In this document: positions 58,541 through 64,000 of the stretch, one piece after another
How the letters are laid out: each line of letters starts with the position of its first letter
Position numbering within the stretch: position 1 is the stretch's first letter
Assembly: GCF_965363235.1 (NCBI RefSeq)
Contig: NC_134839.1
Coordinates: 58,743,560 to 58,807,559, forward strand
From: Mytilus galloprovincialis
Taxonomy: Eukaryota > Mollusca > Bivalvia > Mytilida > Mytilidae
Length of the DNA stretch: 64,000 bases
Direction: 5' to 3'
Made by a program: the position numbers and the translations under genes
Notes under the pieces: model-generated
What the model was told of the DNA's origin: nothing
The model's database searches: none
The model's input: the letters and a program-made list of their open reading frames with translations, nothing else

Positions 58541-60111
58541 AAAAAATAATCTATTTTTTGAAAGTGATTTTTTACGCATTATTCTCTTATTTTTTCCCAT
58601 GTTTTTTTTAATCTTTAAAAAATAGTAAAAACATTCTTTAAAATGAATGAGAACAGCAAGGTTTTCTTTTGATTTTGTGTTGATGTGTATTCTGCATGAT
58701 TTAAATGTTAAAGTTTCTTGAAGTAACATGTCCAAGTTTTCACCAGTTCTTTCCAGTGAATTTGACTACATGACGATAAATAACACATGCTATTAAACAT
58801 ATAATTTACAATGATAATTTTGATATTTTTCTTTAAATTTTAAGAAGGGGAAATTCTGTAAACATTTAACGTTTAGCGTTTTCTTTTATTAATTATTAAT
58901 TATTCAATATTCATTATATTTTTATACCACACATTTCTCTAATCTTCATTTTGTTTGCCGTTATTCTCTAATCTTCATTTTTTGAAGAGCATTATTCTTT
59001 ATTCATTTAACCCCATCCATATATTACAGCTATCTAGATGCACAATGATAAAACTTGGCTAACATGGGTATAAACATGTTAAACCCAGCCTTTTTTTAAC
59101 CTGTCCTAAGTCCGGAACCTCTAGCCTTTGCAAGTCTTGCATGTTTTTTTTTAGTTTAGTTCATCTGTAATGTTTTTGTGTACATTTGGAGCTTGGTCAA
59201 ACTCGCCTATGAGTACATGAGTTCCCGCTGTGTTGAATATTGTGGTCAGGTTGTTGTCTCTTTGACACATTCCCTGCTTCCATTCTTTTATTCTATTACA
59301 GAAAGCTCCAATTTTTTGGGGATAATTTCTCATAAAATATTATAAATTATGTTAAATCATCATTTTTTAATTTCTACTAATAATTTCATTGGTCCCAACC
59401 TGTGTGATGAAAACTTGTAGGAGTGTTTAGCCCTTTAATGATTGAACATTGCTGGTTGCGGGATCAGCAGAACAAGACTGACAATTTTAGAAAAATCTGA
59501 CAAACCAGGTCTTTTTGAACTATTGACCCTGAAATATAACATTTTAGTTCATTTCTCAGTTTTGCATATCACGAAAACTATAAGAGCTTGAATAAAAGTA
59601 AATCATAAGAACAAGATAACCAAAGTCCAATAACTCTTCCATAAGACAATAAATTATAAAAACGAACGATACTTTAACTACATTCCGTCTGCCAAGGAAA
59701 TTGGTCTCATTTGCACTACCACATCTTCTTACCATTATAATGTACATTGAGATTCCATCAATGACAAGTTATCGTCATAGGAATTCGGGAAGAAGAATAC
59801 GAAGGACAAGAGAAAAATTTGATGCCCCTGTAACCTTTGACTATATGACTAATAAAAGTTTGGAAAAAACATTTTGTTTAATGTATAAATCTGATACAAA
59901 GTGAAGGATATTTGAAATTTGTAAAAACAGAATGTACTTGACATGTTCAGTCACATCAGTACCATTATCTGGTCAATAAAATAACATGTTTGCATCATTA
60001 TCATATACATTGGTCATAATCTCAGTACTGCTTTTGTTGTTTAGGAAGTGATGTAATATTGCCTTCTTTTTCTATGCACTGTGTAATTAACAATTTAGTT
60101 AATAAACATGT
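58541..60111. other. Intergenic stretch with repeat fragments
   Basis: No supported gene. Text related to the dispersed repeat at 21950-22240 lies, reversed, at about 59030-59290, and a 'gtctcatttgca..accacatcttctt' fragment at 59700-59732. The short basic frame at 59701-59904 begins inside that repeat and is not called. Confidence 0.55.
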
Positions 60112-62945
60112 TTATAATGAAATTCCTAGCTCATGTTTGATTAGAGTTTTGTGGCTTTCTTGTAGTAAGCTCCTGATATCAGTTGAAATAACAATACTTT
60201 GAGGCTCAAAAGATGGATCTTTGTGTAGTACACACCTTTTCTTAGTATGGTAATGAACAAATTCTTTCTTGAATGACATTTTTAACAACCCTGCTTCATT
60301 TACATACTGTCTGAATTCCTTCCTAGCAATAACTATATCTTGCGGTTCTTCCGGTACCTCCATTATGTTTTGTCTGAATTTCTTACCGCAACCATAACAC
60401 ACCATTATGCGTGTGTTCCTTAGAAAGCGAAAAATGTAATTGCTTTCTGCACTTTGATCTAATACAATACCATCCACTGTTGTCACTGTTGCTGTTGCAT
60501 TAGATGTTTTGTGTCTTTTCCATGTAGACTTGTCAGTGGGCTTTTTCCCAGCAGTAGACGGTAGTGTGCTGTTGACTGCTGCTGTCAATGTGAAGTTATT
60601 TTTGTTCCTGTTGCGCCAGGTTATAAACAAGTTTAACACTCCAATGTCTTCAGCCCCAGCAACTGCATGTTGGCATATTTTGTACAGTTTGTACATGTAA
60701 CAATCGCATGAAACTCGACCTGATTTTCTTGTGTATTCAACATAGTGGCTTGTTTTACTATTAGACATACTGGTCACACGTCGTGAGTCTTGCTGTCCAG
60801 GAACCTTACAAACTGCATGCTCAATTAATAGTATGTCACCTGCCTTTGACCACATATCTGTTAAAACTGATGCTGGAACATCAGAAAATGTACAGGACTC
60901 AGCTGGCTGACTAATACAAATGTTCTGATTTTTTTCTGCTACAACATTTACAATTTCTTTCTGCTGTACTTTACATCTGTTAACCTTTGCAATATGTCTT
61001 TTCCTCTGCTCAGATGTCCAGGTTGCCCATGTCTGCATTGGAACTTCCAGATGCTGATATTCCCCTTTGAATCGGTAATTTCCTTCCTGTACAATTGCCA
61101 TTTTTAGTTGATTTTCCTGTGATTCAACATAATCTTTAGCCTCTGTGATAAATTTAGGCAGTGTAAGGTTCTTCCCACAGACTTTTTGCATAGCATTGTT
61201 GATGCTTTCATTGTCATTGGTTGTATACCACTCCAAGGATGAAAGGTCAGCCTCAGATCTAATAGTTTGTATCATTGTTTGTTTAAAGGTTTCTTCCTGG
61301 TATGTCTTAAACCATTTCAAGAAACCTGGACTCATATTTTCCCATTTGTCCTTCAAAGAATTAACTTTGATATCAAACTCAGCATGTGTCAGACTATCTA
61401 CCAACCCCAGAATTTTAATTGATGCACTTTCACTTTTCCCAAATATGTCTGCCAGTATCAGTGACCTGTTGTGCAGAGATACACCCATGTTGATTAATTT
61501 GTTCTGAATATTTTTCCTCATGTGGTTGAAACACCTTAACTGTGTATGTCCTTCAAACGCCATTAATGCGGCATTTGTCAGTGCTATTTCTCCATCACTA
61601 CCAATCGCTTTGATGCATTTCAGTTCTTTCTCTGCAGAAATCAGGGTGGAGAAGAAATTAAAGTATGTAGTAGTTTCCTTCTTCTTATGAACACATATTG
61701 GTCCTACAAATACTGGACTTCTGTTAATCATATGTTTACCTGGGGTAATGTCTTGCAAAAGTGGATGTTTGTATGTTGTTATTGTTACATCAAAATTGCC
61801 GAAATGAAATGTAGGGTCAATACCTACTATACTACATGGATGTGTTGTGCAAAATCTTTTTAAATCATGTAATTGCTGGTTAGAAGCTAACACAACTATG
61901 AAGTCTGGCCTGACATCAAATTTTCGTATGAAAGGCTGTTCTTGATTGTCATACATGTGAAGAACTTCTGTAGCCTCATCCATCTCCTCTTTATTTGTCC
62001 TTCTTATGTTTTTGACCTGTTGTTCATTCCTAGGATAGGAACTAGGTCCACAAGATTCTATACCACCGTTTTCATTAATGACGCCTTTCATGATTGATTT
62101 GGCTGATGTTTTTGACTTACTAAGTTCAATCATTCTATTCAGTGTGCTTGGAGCCACTCTACGGTAAGGTGCTGCATGCTTTGACTTAGCATTCCCATGA
62201 GGTTTGAGTACAACTGGTTCTATATCTCCAGAAAAATAGAACTGCAGAATGGCATGTGGATATCCATGAATCTCTATTATAAGCCGGCGGAAATTTGGTG
62301 TTTCTTTATGAAAGGAATATGTTCTCCAAAGCTCATAAGAAGATCTGTTTGTTACCTCGGTTGTTTTCATTAGTTGTAATTTGCCTGTATGGTCTACTCT
62401 GTATCTGCGTTTTGCCTTGTTTCTTATACGCCAGACACCATTTCCATCCGCTCGAATGTCGCGTGGGTCTTTTAAGTTCTCTCTGTTGATGATGAAAGCA
62501 GCTGGTTTTTGTACATACTGGGGAACAGATACACTGTGTGGATATTTTTCAGCATTAATAATAACCTCAAATATTTCCTCAACGTTCAAACCTCTATTTA
62601 CAGTTGTAAAAGACTCAAACAGATCATTAAACAATTCACCTGGATAGCTTGTGAAATCTTGAACCTTTTTGGTTTTGGTGGTTTCAACTAATTTACAAAC
62701 ATTGTCTTCTGTTAATATCTCTTCAAGCCTGGGTAATGACTCGTCACTGCTTGACAACATTGGTAGTTGTCTTTTTACACGTTTTCTATATGGTGGTCTG
62801 TAAATAGAGTCACTGGAATCGCTCTCTATGGTTATGGCATCCTTAAATGGAGACTTTTCAGGAGATGACCATATAGTTATTATTTCATCAATTTCTGTGT
62901 CAGGTGTATTCTCAGGTGTATTGTCAGGTGGTGATGAAGGTTCAT
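60112..62945 (-). CDS. MULE-type transposase-like protein with SWIM zinc finger, 3' exon
   Basis: An uninterrupted exon encodes at least 943 residues. It begins after ctctctttcag (AG at 62947-62946), upstream of the first in-frame ATG at 62760. The extra 61 codons read EPSSPPDNTPENTPDTEID and later SDSSDSIYRPPYRKRVKR, an acidic then basic tail. Numbered from the ATG at 62760, the Mutator-like DDE core shows GIDPTFHFG (D315), IGSDGE (D389), RCFNHMRKN and TNDNESINN (E518). A SWIM finger C-x-C-x8-C-x-H follows at 685-698 (CDCYMYKLYKICQH). A further CYGCGKKF pair starts at 788, with HYHTKKRC downstream. SWIM fingers C-terminal to a MULE core are usual for this superfamily. No terminal inverted repeats were found beside it, so it may be a transposon gene or a domesticated one. 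The upstream exon was not located. Confidence 0.88.
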
Positions 62946-63044
62946 CTGAAAGAGAGAGGAATGGAATTAATATGATACAATCATAAAATATTTCTTCAGA
63001 TTTGTGTTAAAATTGTTGCTAATTAACATGATCTGAAAATGTGC

Positions 63045-63570
63045 TTTGCCGTGCACAGCTTAATACGCCCGCAGGGGTTGAACCCTGAACAGTTTGGGCA
63101 AGAATGGACACAATATTCAAGCTTGATACAGGTCTGAATTTGAATTGTAAGGGACTGACCATTTAACTTGCGGGGGGGGGGGGGCATGGTTTTTTCGTAA
63201 ATAAATATTTTGATTCTGAATTTTGAGAAAATAAATAATTTGGCCAGCAAGGGGACAAAAAAATATTCTGACAGAGGATATTTAGCATAAAAAATAATGT
63301 CAAATTTGCAAAAAAATGATTTGTTGCGCTACTTCCCAAAAATAAATAATTTGTGTGCGAAACGCGCAAAAAAAAATTCTGACCAGAAAAAAAAACCATG
63401 CCCCCCCTGCAAGTTAAATGGTCCGTCCCTAATTAAATATTTGACACATTTTAGGTTTCTGACATAGAGTAAAAGTAGTCAACAAACTTGAAATTGGTTA
63501 AAATATTTGAATTTATTTTTAATTGAAGATTTTTTCTGTTGCACAATACTTAGTAAATCTGTTTTCAGAC
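63045..63570 (-). mobile_element. Family A element, copy 4 (3' part only) with a nested element
   Basis: On the minus strand it ends with 'ctgcgggcgtattaagctgtgc' at 63045-63080 and includes 'ttgaaccctgaacagtttggg' as in copy 2. It then continues to 'ttgcacaatacttag' near 63545. The 5' half is absent. It is interrupted by the 279-bp element at 63151-63429. Confidence 0.7.
63151..63429. mobile_element. 279-bp palindromic inverted-repeat element with TAA duplication
   Basis: Ends GGGACTGACCATTTAACTTG and, inverted, GGGACGGACCATTTAACTTG, continuing through a G-run and CATGGTTTTTT for about 45 bp. TAA lies on both sides (63148-63150, 63430-63432), and removing the element with one TAA restores family A sequence. 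A 3-bp TAA/TWA duplication fits PIF/Harbinger-type insertion. The frames 63399-63023 across it are by-products. Confidence 0.8.
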
Positions 63571-64000
63571 TATATAATATACCAAGAATTAGCCAAAAAA
63601 TGGAAAAAAGTTTAAAATTAAAAAAATAAAAATACACAATTGTAACAGGATGCTGTTACAAAGTCTCCCAAACAAAGCCCCTGTAATTATAAACCCTGTG
63701 GTACTACCCCTATATTTTTCCCCATTAAAACTGTCCGATCACACTTGCTTATAAAGGATTTGATGACAATGAAAATTTGAAATGATTATGTTTTCTAATG
63801 AAAGTTTTGTGGGGATCTTGACTTTAAAAAAAGGGGGGGGTGACCTCAGAGTCTCCTTATATTTCATTTGATTTGTTTTATTGTCCTATACAAGAATATA
63901 TATATATGGTTTAGGGGTGGGGATCTCTACCATTTACAAGTTCTCAAACAGGAGGGGGTAAGGGTTACCCCCGGGGACTTCCCCTATATTTCATTTGATT
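63571..64000. other. Window edge, possible start of a tandem repeat
   Basis: No gene is seen. 'tatatttcatttgatt' occurs at about 63859-63874 and again at 63985-64000, each preceded by a GGGGG...CCT block. This hints at a ~126-bp repeat unit running out of the window. It may include the first exon side of the MULE-like gene, but no exon could be placed. Confidence 0.4.

Noticed and set aside
59701-59904. 67-codon basic frame that looks protein-like
   Set aside because: It begins inside a dispersed repeat fragment, has no splice or start context and no domain.

Overview
The window looks like nuclear DNA of a bivalve mollusc, most probably a mussel (Mytilidae). The base composition is AT-rich and the host genes are typical intron-split metazoan genes. 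The spaces between exons hold bivalve-type repeats, including pearl-like elements with ~160-bp core repeats, a tRNA-derived SINE, many small inverted-repeat elements and decayed retroelements. The species call is inference, since no marker gene is present.

Host genes, left to right. (1) 242-405 (+) is the last coding exon of the mitochondrial ATP synthase c-subunit. (2) 9354 down to 4663 (-) is an unrecognised ~1,150-residue coiled-coil/low-complexity protein with three SFD repeats and three S-R-I-P motifs; its second exon contains a frame change near 7070-7125. (3) 18887-32460 (+) is a complete ten-exon ATF2/ATF7/CREB5-type bZIP gene (531 codons) with a C2H2 finger, a TPTP activation motif and a five-leucine zipper. 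(4) 55353 down to 46878 (-) is a complete five-exon V-ATPase subunit F gene (122 residues). (5) 62945 down to 60112 (-) is a large intact exon for a MULE-type transposase-like protein with a DDE triad and a SWIM zinc finger; its first exon is not seen.

The rest is largely mobile DNA. At least six repeat families, called A to F here, share one plan where their ends can be read: a 5' palindrome, often a CGTC/TCCG/GGC microsatellite, diverged internal tandem repeats, an inverted copy of the 5' motif near the 3' end, and a short 3' hairpin. This matches the non-autonomous Helentron-associated (HINE/pearl-like) class. A copies lie at 15327-17603 (+), 48417-50476 (-), 57819-58540 (+) and 63045-63570 (-). 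B copies lie at 25295-26334 and 38071-43660, the second split by an LTR retrotransposon fossil at about 38785-43629. C, D, E and F copies lie elsewhere. Small inverted-repeat elements with readable target-site duplications lie at 21522-21904 (TTGAA), 37145-37755 (TTAA) and 63151-63429 (TAA). A second LTR-type fossil at 30553-31694 is bounded by ATACT duplications. Retroelement remains of other kinds lie at 14095-15330, 17820-18480 and 27000-27420.

The most notable observations are: the integrase-before-reverse-transcriptase order in the Ty3/gypsy-type fossil; the shared architecture of families A-F, with an empty site for one nested insertion; a five-fold tandem amplification of the 3' end of ATF2-like exon 2 including its splice donor; a GC-AG intron in the same gene; a CRE-bearing inverted-repeat element inside an ATF2-like intron; an alternating 46/92-bp minisatellite in a V-ATPase intron; and the intact MULE/SWIM gene with an upstream intron.
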